Source: Martelella limonii (GTDB lineage: Bacteria > Pseudomonadota > Alphaproteobacteria > Rhizobiales > Rhizobiaceae). Taken from it: 64,000 nucleotides of DNA. Position numbers and translations under genes: made by a program. The first letter of the stretch is position 1. Each line of letters opens with the position of its first letter. The stretch lies in NCBI RefSeq assembly GCF_013344475.1, contig NZ_JABUOU010000006.1:124001-188000 (forward strand). Reading direction: 5' to 3'. Positions 26,903 through 35,767 of this stretch are shown here, in pieces. Below the pieces are notes generated by a model that worked only from the letters and a program-made list of their open reading frames with translations, did no database searches and was not told the origin of the DNA.

Positions 26903-29227
26903 ATGAGCGATACAACGGATAAGAAGCCAGCCGGAGACGACCTCCAGCAGCAGGCGCTTTTTTACCACCGTTATCCGCGCGCGGGCAAACTCGAGATCCA
27001 GGCGATCAAGCCGCTCGGCAACCAGCGCGACCTCGCGCTCGCCTATTCGCCCGGCGTCGGCGCCCCCTGCCTCGCAATCCATGAAAATCCGAGCGATGCC
27101 GCACAATATACCTCTCGCGCCAATCTTGTGGCCGTGATCTCCAACGGCACGGCGGTGCTGGGTCTCGGCAATATCGGCCCGCTCGCCTCCAAGCCGGTGA
27201 TGGAGGGCAAGGCCGTGCTCTTCAAGAAGTTTGCAGGCATCGACGTTTTCGACATCGAGATCGATGCCCCGACCATCGATGGCATGGTGTCCACCATTTC
27301 AGCACTCGAGCCAACCTTCGGCGGGATCAATCTCGAGGATATCAAGGCGCCGGAATGTTTCGAGGTCGAGCGAATCCTGCGCGAGAAGATGCAGATCCCG
27401 GTCTTCCATGACGACCAGCACGGCACCGCGATCATCGTGGCGGCCGCGATCCTGAACGGGCTGGAACTTGCCGGAAAGTCGCTGTCGGACGTCAAGATCG
27501 TCGCCTCCGGCGCGGGTGCGGCAGCACTCGCATGCCTCAACCTTCTGGTCTCGCTCGGCGCCAGGCGCGAGAACATCTGGGTGTTCGATATTGACGGCCT
27601 GGTCTATCCCGGGCGCGAAACCCACATGGATCAGTGGAAGGCCATCTATGCGCAGGCAAGCGACAACCACAAGCTTGCCGACCACATCAAGGGCGCGGAT
27701 GTCTTCCTCGGCCTGTCGGTCGCAGGCGCGCTCCAGCCATCGCTTTTGAAGCAGATGGCGCCGCACCCCATGGTGCTGGCGCTCGCAAACCCCGTGCCCG
27801 AGATCATGCCCGATCTGGCGCGTGCCGAGCGCGACGATGCGATGATTTGCACCGGAAGGTCGGATTTCCCGAACCAGGTCAACAACGTGCTGTGCTTCCC
27901 CTATATCTTCCGCGGCGCGCTGGATTGCGGCGCCCGGACGATCAACGAGGAAATGAAGATGGCCGCCGTGCGCGCCATCGCCGGTCTTGCCAAGGAGGAG
28001 GTCTGGGAGGCCTCGCGCAATGCGGCAAACGGCGAGCCGCTGATCTTCGGTCCGGATTACCTGATCCCCTCGCCCTTCGACCCCCGCCTGATCCTCCGGA
28101 TTGCCCCGGCCGTGGCGCGCGCCGCCGAGGAAACCGGCGTGGCAGAGCGTCCGATTCCGGATTACGATGCCTATTACGAGCATCTGACCCGCTTTGCCTT
28201 CCGCTCGGGCCTGGTGATGAAGCCCGTGTTCGCCGCCGCCAAGGCCGCCGAACACAAGCGGGTGATCTTCTCCGACGGCGAGGATGAACGGGTGTTGCGC
28301 GCCGCCCAGGTTCTGGTGGAAGAAAACATCTCCAAGCCGATCCTGATCGGCCGCCCGAACGTGCTCGAAACCCGGTTGCGGCGTTATGGCCTGCGCATGC
28401 GGCTTCACGAGGATTTCGAGATCATCAACCCGGAGAGCGACAGCCGCTTCCGGGAATATGTCGAGGAATATCTCTCCTTCGTCGCCCGCAAGGGCGTGAC
28501 GCCCGATCGCGCCCGCACCATCGTGCGCACCAATACGACGGTGATCGGCGCGCTTGCGGTAAAGCGCGGTGACGCAGATGCGCTTCTGTGCGGCGTGGAA
28601 GGCCGCTTCGACCGGCATCTGCGCGATATCGGTGACATCATCGGCAAGCATGAGGATGTTCGCGACTTCTCGAGCCTCGGGCTGCTGATCTCGAACCGCG
28701 GCGCAACCTTCTTTGCCGATACCCACGTCACGCACTCGCCCTCGGCAGAGGAGATCGCCGAAACCACGATCCAGTCTGCCCGGGCCGTCGCACGCTTCGG
28801 CATCACGGCGAAGGCCGCCCTGGTCTCGCATTCCAATTTCGGCTCGCGCGATTCCGAAAGTGCGACGAAGATGCGGGAAGCCCTGGCCCTGGTGCGGGCC
28901 CGGATGCCGGAACTCGAAGTCGACGGCGAAATGCACGGCGATACCGCCCTGTCGGAGGATCTGCGCGAGCGCGCCATGCCCAACAGCACGCTTTCCGGCG
29001 AGGCCAACCTGCTGATCTTCCCCTCGCTCGATGCTGCGCACATCACCATGACCGTGGTGCAGGGCATGACCGACGCGCTTCATGTCGGCCCGATCCTGCT
29101 CGGCAGCGCCCTTCCCGCGCACATCATGTCGCCCTCGGTGACCTCGCGCGGCATTGTCAACATGGCAAGCCTTGCCGTTGTCGAGGCCGATGTCGCAGCC
29201 GCAGATCACCGTCAGGCAGCCGAATAA
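26903..29227 (+). CDS. maeB: NADP-dependent malic enzyme with C-terminal phosphotransacetylase-like domain
   Basis: 774 residues, the length of two-domain MaeB/TME proteins. The malic enzyme part (about 1-430) has [30 protein letters not shown] and the NAD(P) fold [11 protein letters not shown]; the remainder resembles phosphate acetyltransferase but usually serves regulation rather than catalysis. It oxidatively decarboxylates malate to pyruvate, supplying NADPH; in rhizobia such enzymes matter for C4-dicarboxylate growth. Whether NAD or NADP is preferred cannot be read with certainty. Confidence 0.93.
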   Translation: MSDTTDKKPAGDDLQQQALFYHRYPRAGKLEIQAIKPLGNQRDLALAYSPGVGAPCLAIHENPSDAAQYTSRANLVAVISNGTAVLGLGNIGPLASKPVMEGKAVLFKKFAGIDVFDIEIDAPTIDGMVSTISALEPTFGGINLEDIKAPECFEVERILREKMQIPVFHDDQHGTAIIVAAAILNGLELAGKSLSDVKIVASGAGAAALACLNLLVSLGARRENIWVFDIDGLVYPGRETHMDQWKAIYAQASDNHKLADHIKGADVFLGLSVAGALQPSLLKQMAPHPMVLALANPVPEIMPDLARAERDDAMICTGRSDFPNQVNNVLCFPYIFRGALDCGARTINEEMKMAAVRAIAGLAKEEVWEASRNAANGEPLIFGPDYLIPSPFDPRLILRIAPAVARAAEETGVAERPIPDYDAYYEHLTRFAFRSGLVMKPVFAAAKAAEHKRVIFSDGEDERVLRAAQVLVEENISKPILIGRPNVLETRLRRYGLRMRLHEDFEIINPESDSRFREYVEEYLSFVARKGVTPDRARTIVRTNTTVIGALAVKRGDADALLCGVEGRFDRHLRDIGDIIGKHEDVRDFSSLGLLISNRGATFFADTHVTHSPSAEEIAETTIQSARAVARFGITAKAALVSHSNFGSRDSESATKMREALALVRARMPELEVDGEMHGDTALSEDLRERAMPNSTLSGEANLLIFPSLDAAHITMTVVQGMTDALHVGPILLGSALPAHIMSPSVTSRGIVNMASLAVVEADVAAADHRQAAE

Positions 29228-29261
29228 ACATCCGGCCGGATCCTGCAAGCTCTTAAGTGAA

Positions 29262-29300
29262 GCCTGTCGCCGTCAGACCCACGGTCTGACGGCGACAGGC
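29262..29300. terminator. 18-bp perfect inverted repeat downstream of maeB
   Basis: An 18-bp perfect stem (29262-29279 with 29283-29300) over a CAC loop, 34 bp after the maeB stop. Only a short GTTTG follows, so it is a terminator without a strong T-run, or an unusually long palindrome of another kind. Confidence 0.6.
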
Positions 29301-29635
29301 GTTTGAGCGGCATTGATCTTGCGGCCTTCGTACCGGCGCCCTCTCCGGCGCAGGCCAAGTTTTTCCATCCGAAGGCATGGCAGCGGCGCTTCCGGCTCGG
29401 CGGCGACGGGATGGATCACGCACGCAGACGCCACCATGAATTGCATTGTGAGCCGCAATGCGCCCGTTGAAATACAACCATTACATGTGTATTATACGAT
29501 TCGAGAGTGAAAAAATCGCGATTCAGACCCGATTATCGGCGAATATCGCGCCAAATGATAAGAGCATTTCTACCGAACTGATATCAATTATGCCCCACGA
29601 CGATGAACCGTGAGACTGGCGGATAGAGGTTTGAC
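29301..29635. other. Intergenic stretch ahead of the luxR-type gene
   Basis: No gene recognised. The right half (from about 29465) is clearly AT-richer than the surroundings and holds a good sigma-70-like promoter; the left half is GC-rich and featureless. Confidence 0.5.
29467..29495 (+). promoter_or_regulatory. Sigma-70-like promoter for the luxR-type gene
   Basis: TTGAAA, 17-bp spacer, TATTAT. It leaves a leader of about 130 nt before the ATG at 29636. Confidence 0.5.
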
Positions 29636-30397
29636 ATGAAAAAAAAACAAAGAATACATGACATACCGTACATGACAACCGATGGCGAAGACACATTGTC
29701 TGCAATCAAGCGCCGGATTCTGGCGGCGGCTTCCATGCCGGAGCTGATCATCCAGCTTGGTGAGTGCACATCAACCTTTGGTTTCATCCACTTCACGTTG
29801 ATGGACGTCCCGTCCAAGCATTCAACACGCGTTCAGCCGTTGATCCACTTCAGCTCGCTGCCCCAGCCTTACATCGCAGCCTATGATCAGGCCGAATTGC
29901 TGAAAGCTTCGAAATTCATTCGCCGCTGGAGCGAGGGGGTCTCTCCGGTCGCCTGGGACAGCCATGCGAATTTTGATCCGACGGATCCCGCACAGGTTTT
30001 TGGCCTGCGGCTGAGAGCCATCAATGTTCGCATGGGCGCGGTCTTCCTGGCGGCGCCGGTCGCCGCCCGCCAGCAACTGGCCCTGATGGTATATGGCAGC
30101 CGGGCGCCGCTGAGCGCGCATGAAAATGCGGATATCCAGTCGCTGGCAGATGCCGCCTTTATCCGCTTTCACCAGTTGCGCCCTGCGCCCCAGACCGGCT
30201 TCAAGAGCCTGTCTTCGAGAGAAGTCGAAGTGATCAGGTGGACGGCGGAAGGCAAGACGTCGCATGAAATCGGCAGGATACTGAGCCTCTCCGACCATAC
30301 CATCAATGCCTATCTCGCCAATGCCATCCGCAAGCTTGAATGCGTCAATCGGGCCCAGCTTGTGGCGAAGGCGATCCGGCTTCAGCTGATCGATTGA
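29636..30397 (+). CDS. LuxR-family regulator (autoinducer-binding-type domain plus HTH), LuxR solo
   Basis: 253 residues. N-terminal autoinducer-binding-like domain and C-terminal LuxR HTH (FKSLSSREVEVIRWTAEGKTS onward). Counting from the TraR scheme, Tyr79 and Tyr83 match positions 57 and 61 and Trp107 matches Trp85, but the invariant Asp70-Pro71 pair is replaced by Ser92-Lys93. Asp70 contacts the AHL amide, so AHL binding is doubtful. No luxI homologue is in the window. AGAGG precedes the ATG. Resembles VjbR/solo-type regulators of rhizobia and Brucella. Confidence 0.85.
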   Translation: MKKKQRIHDIPYMTTDGEDTLSAIKRRILAAASMPELIIQLGECTSTFGFIHFTLMDVPSKHSTRVQPLIHFSSLPQPYIAAYDQAELLKASKFIRRWSEGVSPVAWDSHANFDPTDPAQVFGLRLRAINVRMGAVFLAAPVAARQQLALMVYGSRAPLSAHENADIQSLADAAFIRFHQLRPAPQTGFKSLSSREVEVIRWTAEGKTSHEIGRILSLSDHTINAYLANAIRKLECVNRAQLVAKAIRLQLID

Positions 30398-30480
30398 CGC
30401 GCAGGAAAGACAGGCTGCCTTCGCGGTGCCCGGCGCCAACCGGAGCGAGCGCCCCTTGATATGAGACGACCGCCGACGTT

Positions 30481-31062
30481 TCAGCGGCGGCCGGTCTTTT
30501 CCTTCCAGTGCACCCGGCAATAGGACACGTAGCGGTCATTGCCGCCGACCTCGATCTGCGGCCCGTCAAGCAGGGCGTTGCCATCCTGATCCTGGCGAAC
30601 GACCATGGTTGCCTTGCGTCCGCAATGGCAGATCGTCCTGACTTCACGGATCTCGTCGGCGAGGATGAAGAGTTCGGTCGAGGCCGGAAACAGCCGCCCC
30701 ATGAAGTCGGACCTCAAGCCATAGGCCATGACCGGGATCTTGAGCTCATCGACCACACGCGCGAGCTGCCAGACATGATCAGCGCCCGCGAAGTGGACCT
30801 CGTCGACGAAAAGGCAATCGATCGCGCGCTCTTCGTTCAAGGCTTTTGCGCATTCGTAAAGATCGCTCTCGGGGCCGAAGGTCACGGCATTCGCCTCAAG
30901 CCCGATGCGCGAGGAGACCACGCCCTTGCCGCCACGATCGTCGAATTCGGCAAGCAGGATGACGGCATGCATGCCGCGCTCACGGTAATTATAGGCGGCC
31001 TGCAGAAGCAGGGTCGATTTTCCCGCATTCATCGTCGCGTAGTAATAATGCAGCTTTGCCAT
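30481..31062 (-). CDS. tdk: Thymidine kinase (class II)
   Basis: 193 residues from ATG at 31062, preceded by AAGGAAAAAGGA. P-loop ATMNAGKST at about 9-17, the catalytic FVDEVHF, and zinc ligands in ICHCG and in YCRVHW. It phosphorylates thymidine to dTMP for salvage. A longer upstream reading has no support. Confidence 0.95.
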   Translation of the reverse strand: MAKLHYYYATMNAGKSTLLLQAAYNYRERGMHAVILLAEFDDRGGKGVVSSRIGLEANAVTFGPESDLYECAKALNEERAIDCLFVDEVHFAGADHVWQLARVVDELKIPVMAYGLRSDFMGRLFPASTELFILADEIREVRTICHCGRKATMVVRQDQDGNALLDGPQIEVGGNDRYVSYCRVHWKEKTGRR

Positions 31063-31224
31063 GGGCGATCCTTTTTCCTTCCTTTTGCCGCGATCGGCGG
31101 CATACAAGAAGCCGAAATCATAGATAGCCACAGAAATCGAAACGCCGCCCGTCTTGCCGCCCCACGTCGGATGTGACACATATCCGCCCTCCATTCCGCC
31201 TTTCGCCAGCCCGATACAGATCCC

Positions 31225-32304
31225 ATGGAAACAGCCGTCGAAATCAACGCCGTCGATATCGTTTATGGCAAACATGTGCGCCGCGCCCTGCCGCTCATGG
31301 ATGCCGGTCATTCCCGTGACGAAATCCACCGGCGCACCGGCAATCTCGTCGGGGTCTCGAATGCGACGCTTTCGGTTTCGCGCGGCGAGATCGTTGTGCT
31401 GATGGGCCTTTCCGGTTCGGGCAAGTCCACGCTGCTGCGCGCCGTTAACGGCCTTGCGCCCGTGATCCGCGGCGAGATCGGCGTCAGAACCGAAGAGGGC
31501 CTCGTCAATCCCTACCGTGCCAACGCAAAGACGCTGCGGGCGCTGCGCTCCCATACCGTTTCCATGGTGTTCCAGCAATTTGCTCTGCTGCCATGGCTGA
31601 GCGTTGCGGATAATGTCGGCTTCGGGCTGGAGCTCTCGGGCATGGCGAAACATGAACGCCGCGCGCGGGTGGAAGAACAGCTGGAACTCGTGAACCTGAC
31701 GCGCTGGGCAGATCAGCCGATCTCGGCCCTGTCGGGCGGCATGCAGCAGCGCGTGGGCCTTGCGCGCGCCTTTGCCACCGGCGCGCCCATTCTTCTGATG
31801 GATGAACCGTTTTCGGCGCTCGATCCGCTGATCCGCTCGCATCTTCAGGATGAGTTGCTTGCTCTGCAGCAAAGGCTGAAGAAAACGATCCTGTTCGTCA
31901 GCCACGATCTCGACGAAGCCATCAAGCTCGGCGACAGGATTGCGATCATGGAGGGCGGACGGCTGATCCAGACGGACACGCCGCGCGCCATCATCAGCCG
32001 CCCCGCCAATGATTATGTCGCCGATTTCGTGGCCAATACCAATCCGCTTGCGGTGCTGACCGCAGCTGACATCATGGTGCCGGTTTCCTCGCGCCGCCAG
32101 CTTGAAACGCAGATCGCGGCGACCGTCAAATCGGCGACGCCTGCGATGACGCTGATCAGGCTGCTTGCCGAGCGGCCGGGCACGATCGGCGTGGTCGAGG
32201 GCGGCCGGATCGCGGGAACGATTTCCGCGCGCGAGATCGCCGCCGGCCTCGCGCCGCGCCGGCCCGAAAGCCTTTCGCATGTGTCAGGTCACGCCGATGG
32301 CTGA
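31225..32304 (+). CDS. Choline/glycine betaine ABC transporter ATPase (ChoV/ProV-like), orphan
   Basis: 359 residues. An N-terminal ChoV-type segment with ALPLMDAGHSRDEIHRRTG precedes the ATPase core; Walker A GLSGSGKST, Q-loop FQQFALLPW, signature LSGGMQQ, Walker B ILLMDEPFSALD, and a C-terminal CBS-like region (about 270-345). In choXWV operons this gene follows a permease and a binding protein, but neither is here: tdk lies upstream on the other strand. It may energise a remote permease. The 3' end overlaps the next gene by 8 bp. Confidence 0.88.
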   Translation: METAVEINAVDIVYGKHVRRALPLMDAGHSRDEIHRRTGNLVGVSNATLSVSRGEIVVLMGLSGSGKSTLLRAVNGLAPVIRGEIGVRTEEGLVNPYRANAKTLRALRSHTVSMVFQQFALLPWLSVADNVGFGLELSGMAKHERRARVEEQLELVNLTRWADQPISALSGGMQQRVGLARAFATGAPILLMDEPFSALDPLIRSHLQDELLALQQRLKKTILFVSHDLDEAIKLGDRIAIMEGGRLIQTDTPRAIISRPANDYVADFVANTNPLAVLTAADIMVPVSSRRQLETQIAATVKSATPAMTLIRLLAERPGTIGVVEGGRIAGTISAREIAAGLAPRRPESLSHVSGHADG

Positions 32305-32791
32305 AAACAAGGATCCCTTCCTTAAGGCCGACGCCGAGGCCATCACGCTCGCAAAGACGCTGCTGCGGGATGCGTCCTATGCGGCCATTGCGGTCAACGA
32401 ACCGGAGACCGGCTTCCCGCTGGCAAGCCGCGTGCTCCTTGCCACCGACAGCGACGGTACGCCGATCATCCTGGTTTCGGCACTGGCGAGCCACACCAGG
32501 GCGATCGAACGCGACCAGCGGGTGTCGCTTCTCACCGGTGAGCCTGGAAAGGGCGATCCGCTGGCCCACGCCCGGATGACGACCCGCTGCATCGCAGGCC
32601 GGGTGCCGCGCGACAGTGCTGCCCATCAGGCGCTGCGCGCAACGTTTCTCGCGCGCCATCCGAAGGCACGCCTCTATATCGATTTTCCCGATTTCTCGCT
32701 CTTCCGCTTGACGCCGGTTTCGGCCGACCTCAATGGCGGCTTCGGGCGGGCCTATCGCATCGATGGCCAGAGCCTGGTCGATCAGGCCTGA
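32297..32791 (+). CDS. Pyridoxamine 5'-phosphate oxidase-related, HugZ family
   Basis: 164 residues, split-barrel flavin/heme-binding fold. SRVLLATDSDGTPIILVSALASHTRAI and the LNGGFGRAYRI end are typical of HugZ/heme-utilisation-like proteins. The start lies inside the ChoV-like gene, so translation is probably coupled, although no functional link between the two is known. Confidence 0.85.
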   Translation: MAENKDPFLKADAEAITLAKTLLRDASYAAIAVNEPETGFPLASRVLLATDSDGTPIILVSALASHTRAIERDQRVSLLTGEPGKGDPLAHARMTTRCIAGRVPRDSAAHQALRATFLARHPKARLYIDFPDFSLFRLTPVSADLNGGFGRAYRIDGQSLVDQA

Positions 32792-33010
32792 GACCGGGCG
32801 GCCGCAGCAACTGCCGCAAGCGGCGACAGGCCTTTACTTGCGCAGGCTCTGTTTTCCAAAAGTACGAACAAGTCTTGCCCGGATTCGGCTCTTTTCCGCC
32901 GAAAATACCCTAAATTTCACATTATTTTTTTGCACGCGCTTGGGCTACATTCCATTTTAGGCATTTTAAAAAATCTTGGGAAAGCCGTCCAAGGATCCAG
33001 GAGAACTGAT

Positions 33011-33331
33011 GTGAATACGAACACACTTTCAGAAAAGACATCTCCCGCCGCTGATCTGCTTTCCGCGATGGCAAACCCCAAAAGGCTGCAGATCCTTTGC
33101 GTTCTGATCGAGCGCGAGATGCCGGTGGGGGCACTGGCTGTGAGGGTTGGCCTCAGCCAGTCAGCGCTGTCCCAGCACCTCTCCAAGCTGCGGGCACAGA
33201 ACCTGGTGGAAACGCGCCGCGAAGCCCAGACCATTTATTACAGCACCCATGCCGAACCGGTGCGCAAGCTTCTCGACACGCTCGGCGAAATCTACAGCGA
33301 GGAAATGCTCGGCGACCGCAAGGCCGGCTGA
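33011..33331 (+). CDS. ArsR-family transcriptional regulator
   Basis: 106 residues from GTG at 33011, chosen because AGGAG lies 7 nt upstream. Winged HTH with LLSAMANPKRLQILCVLIEREM and recognition helix LSQSALSQHLSKLRAQNLV. No CxC metal motif in the alpha-3 helix, so it is probably not an arsenic or cadmium sensor; it resembles SmtB/BigR-like or NolR-type members. NolR is a rhizobial ArsR protein, and the NPKRLQILC pattern is compatible, but identity is not certain. Confidence 0.87.
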   Translation: MNTNTLSEKTSPAADLLSAMANPKRLQILCVLIEREMPVGALAVRVGLSQSALSQHLSKLRAQNLVETRREAQTIYYSTHAEPVRKLLDTLGEIYSEEMLGDRKAG

Positions 33332-33347
33332 CGATCCTTCGAGGCCG

Positions 33348-33368
33348 GGCCTGGATGTCATCCAGGCC
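33348..33368. terminator. 9-bp hairpin downstream of the arsR gene
   Basis: GGCCTGGAT pairs with ATCCAGGCC over a GTC loop, 16 bp after the stop. It lacks a T-tract; terminator role tentative. Confidence 0.35.
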
Positions 33369-33488
33369 TCTCCCGGCTTCGCCAAACGGCTTTCGCTTGA
33401 CGGCGTCAGCGCCGCTGATAACGTGCTCCAAAGCAGCAGCAATGCAATGAAGACCCGGAAACGGGTCCCTTTCTTTTGGAGCAGATTC

Positions 33489-34817
33489 ATGTCCGACAGC
33501 GCCAATGTGACGCCCAACAATCTCGATGCGTTCTGGATGCCGTTTACCGCCAATCGGCAGTTCAAGAAGGCGCCGCGCATGTTCGTTGCGGCAAAGGACA
33601 TGTATTACACCACGGCCGATGGCCGTCAGGTGCTCGATGCGACATCCGGCCTCTGGTGCGTCAATGCCGGCCACTGCCGCCCCAAGATTACCGAGGCGAT
33701 CCAGAAGCAGGCGGCCGAACTCGACTATGCGCCCGCCTTCCAGCTTGCCCATCCCAAGGCATTCGAGCTTGCGAACCGGCTTGTCGACATCGCTCCGGAC
33801 GGGCTCGATCACGTTCTTTACACCAATTCCGGCTCGGAATCGGTCGAAACGGCGCTGAAGGTCGCGCTTGCCTATCACCGGGCCAAGGGCGACGGATCGC
33901 GGTTCCGCCTGATCGGGCGCGAGCGCGGCTATCACGGCGTGAATTTCGGCGGCATTTCGGTCGGCGGCATCGTCTCCAACCGCAAGATGTTCGGCACGCT
34001 TCTGACCGGCGTCGACCATATGCCGCATACTCATCTGCCCGAGAAGAACGCCTTCACCAAGGGCCAGCCCGAACATGGCGGAGATCTCGCGAGCGAACTC
34101 GAGCGGATCGTGACGCTGCATGATGCATCCACGATCGCAGCCGTGATCGTCGAGCCCGTGGCGGGCTCCACCGGCGTTCTCATTCCGCCAAAGGGCTATC
34201 TGCAGAAGCTGCGCGACATCTGCACCAAGCACGGCATCCTGATGATCTTCGACGAAGTGATCACCGGTTACGGCCGTCTCGGCGCGCCGTTTGCAGCCCA
34301 GTATTACGGCGTGACGCCCGATATCATCGTCACCGCCAAGGGCCTGACCAATGGCGTGGTGCCGATGGGCGCCGTGTTCGTGACCTCAAAAATCCATGAC
34401 GCGTTCATGAACGGGCCCGAGCACATGATCGAGTTCTTCCATGGCTATACCTATTCCGGCAATCCGCTGGCGTCCGCCGCGGCACTCGCCACGCTCGACA
34501 CCTACAAGGAAGAGGGCCTGCTGACCCGCGCGCAAGAGCTTTCGCCCTATTGGGAAGAACAGCTCCACAGCCTGAGGGACTGCCCGCATGTGATCGACAT
34601 CCGCAATACCGGCCTGATCGGCGCGATCGAGCTCGAGCCGATTGCCGGCGAACCGACCAAGCGCGCCTTCACCGCCTTCCTGAAGGCTTACGAGTCTGGC
34701 CTGCTGATCCGCACCACCGGCGATATCATCGCCATGTCGCCCCCGCTGATCATCTCCAAGACGGAAATCGACGAGCTGTTCGACAAGATGCGCAAGGTGC
34801 TGCAGGACAATATCTGA
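33489..34817 (+). CDS. Aspartate aminotransferase family protein, beta-alanine:pyruvate (omega) transaminase-like
   Basis: 442 residues, class III PLP aminotransferase. N-terminal FWMPFTANRQFKKAPR is characteristic of omega-amino acid:pyruvate transaminases; YTNSGSESVETALK binds cofactor phosphate, IFDEVITGYGR carries the PLP-binding Asp, and the Schiff-base Lys lies in VTAKGLTNG. GGAG precedes the ATG. Moves an amino group from beta-alanine or another omega-amine to pyruvate. Confidence 0.9.
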   Translation: MSDSANVTPNNLDAFWMPFTANRQFKKAPRMFVAAKDMYYTTADGRQVLDATSGLWCVNAGHCRPKITEAIQKQAAELDYAPAFQLAHPKAFELANRLVDIAPDGLDHVLYTNSGSESVETALKVALAYHRAKGDGSRFRLIGRERGYHGVNFGGISVGGIVSNRKMFGTLLTGVDHMPHTHLPEKNAFTKGQPEHGGDLASELERIVTLHDASTIAAVIVEPVAGSTGVLIPPKGYLQKLRDICTKHGILMIFDEVITGYGRLGAPFAAQYYGVTPDIIVTAKGLTNGVVPMGAVFVTSKIHDAFMNGPEHMIEFFHGYTYSGNPLASAAALATLDTYKEEGLLTRAQELSPYWEEQLHSLRDCPHVIDIRNTGLIGAIELEPIAGEPTKRAFTAFLKAYESGLLIRTTGDIIAMSPPLIISKTEIDELFDKMRKVLQDNI

Positions 34818-34891
34818 GACGAGCGCATGTGCGACAGCGTGCCGGATCGACCATCCGGATTGCTGCACTGCGGCAAGAAGGAGACGACGCC

Positions 34892-35764
34892 ATGGCCGAC
34901 GACATTCTGATCGAAAACGAACACCTTGCCGTGGCGGTGGCCGCGCTCGGTGCGGAAACCCGCTCGATCACCACGCGCGACGGCAGCGAATGGCTCTGGG
35001 ATGGCGATCCGGCCTACTGGACCGGCCGCGCGCCGGTTCTGTTTCCGATCGTCGGCAAGGCGCCGGACAATCGCCTGACGATCGAGGGCGCTTCGTTTCC
35101 GATGCAGCAGCACGGCTTTGCCCGCAAGAGCCCGTTCACGCTCGCCGATCGGAGTGCGACCGCCTGCCGGTTTTCGCTCGAGGCAAACGCTGACACGCAG
35201 ATGGCCTATCCATTTGCGTTTCGCCTTTCCATCACGCACGCGCTTGAGGGCAGAACCCTGTCCGTCACCGCCGAGGTCGCCAATCTCGACGAGCGGCCGA
35301 TGCCCTTCGGCTTCGGCTTCCATCCGGCCTTCCGGTGGCCGATGCCGGGCGTCAATGCAGGCCATGTGCATCATATCGCGCTGGCAAACGGCGCCGAGCC
35401 TTCGATGATCCGTCTGCGCGACGGGCTTCTCGATCTTGCGCCGCGTCCCTCCCCCTTCTCGAAAGGCCTGCTGGCGCTTGATCACGACTATTTCGAAGAG
35501 GATGCGATGATCTTTCCGGAAGGGGCCGGCGATCAGTTGAGCCTCAACGCCGAGGATGGCCCCTCGCTGCACTTCCGCTTCGAAAACCTGCCCAATCTGG
35601 CGCTCTGGACCAAGCCCGGCGCACCCTATATCTGCGTCGAACCCTGGCATGGCATGGCGGCAGCCCACGGAAAAGGGCCGGCCATCGAGGACCGGCCCTT
35701 CACGAAAACGCTCGAAGCCGGCGACACTGCCACCTTCTCGTGGAGCGTCACCATCGACCGGTGA
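34892..35764 (+). CDS. Aldose 1-epimerase family protein (LacX-like)
   Basis: 290 residues, galactose-mutarotase fold; MQQHGFARKSPF and FGFHPAFRWP carry the catalytic-site histidines typical of the LacX branch. AGGAG precedes the ATG. Probably acts on the anomeric carbon of a sugar or sugar phosphate. Only 3 bp separate its stop from that of the convergent glucosidase gene. Confidence 0.87.
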   Translation: MADDILIENEHLAVAVAALGAETRSITTRDGSEWLWDGDPAYWTGRAPVLFPIVGKAPDNRLTIEGASFPMQQHGFARKSPFTLADRSATACRFSLEANADTQMAYPFAFRLSITHALEGRTLSVTAEVANLDERPMPFGFGFHPAFRWPMPGVNAGHVHHIALANGAEPSMIRLRDGLLDLAPRPSPFSKGLLALDHDYFEEDAMIFPEGAGDQLSLNAEDGPSLHFRFENLPNLALWTKPGAPYICVEPWHGMAAAHGKGPAIEDRPFTKTLEAGDTATFSWSVTIDR

Positions 35765-35767
35765 TCG

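Noticed and set aside
30468-30500. Terminator hairpin shared by luxR-type gene and tdk
   Set aside because: Pairing is imperfect and shifts in register; not strong enough to annotate.
31063-32280. Long N-terminal extension of thymidine kinase
   Set aside because: Antisense to the ChoV-like gene; ATG at 31062 has a strong ribosome site and the canonical family start.
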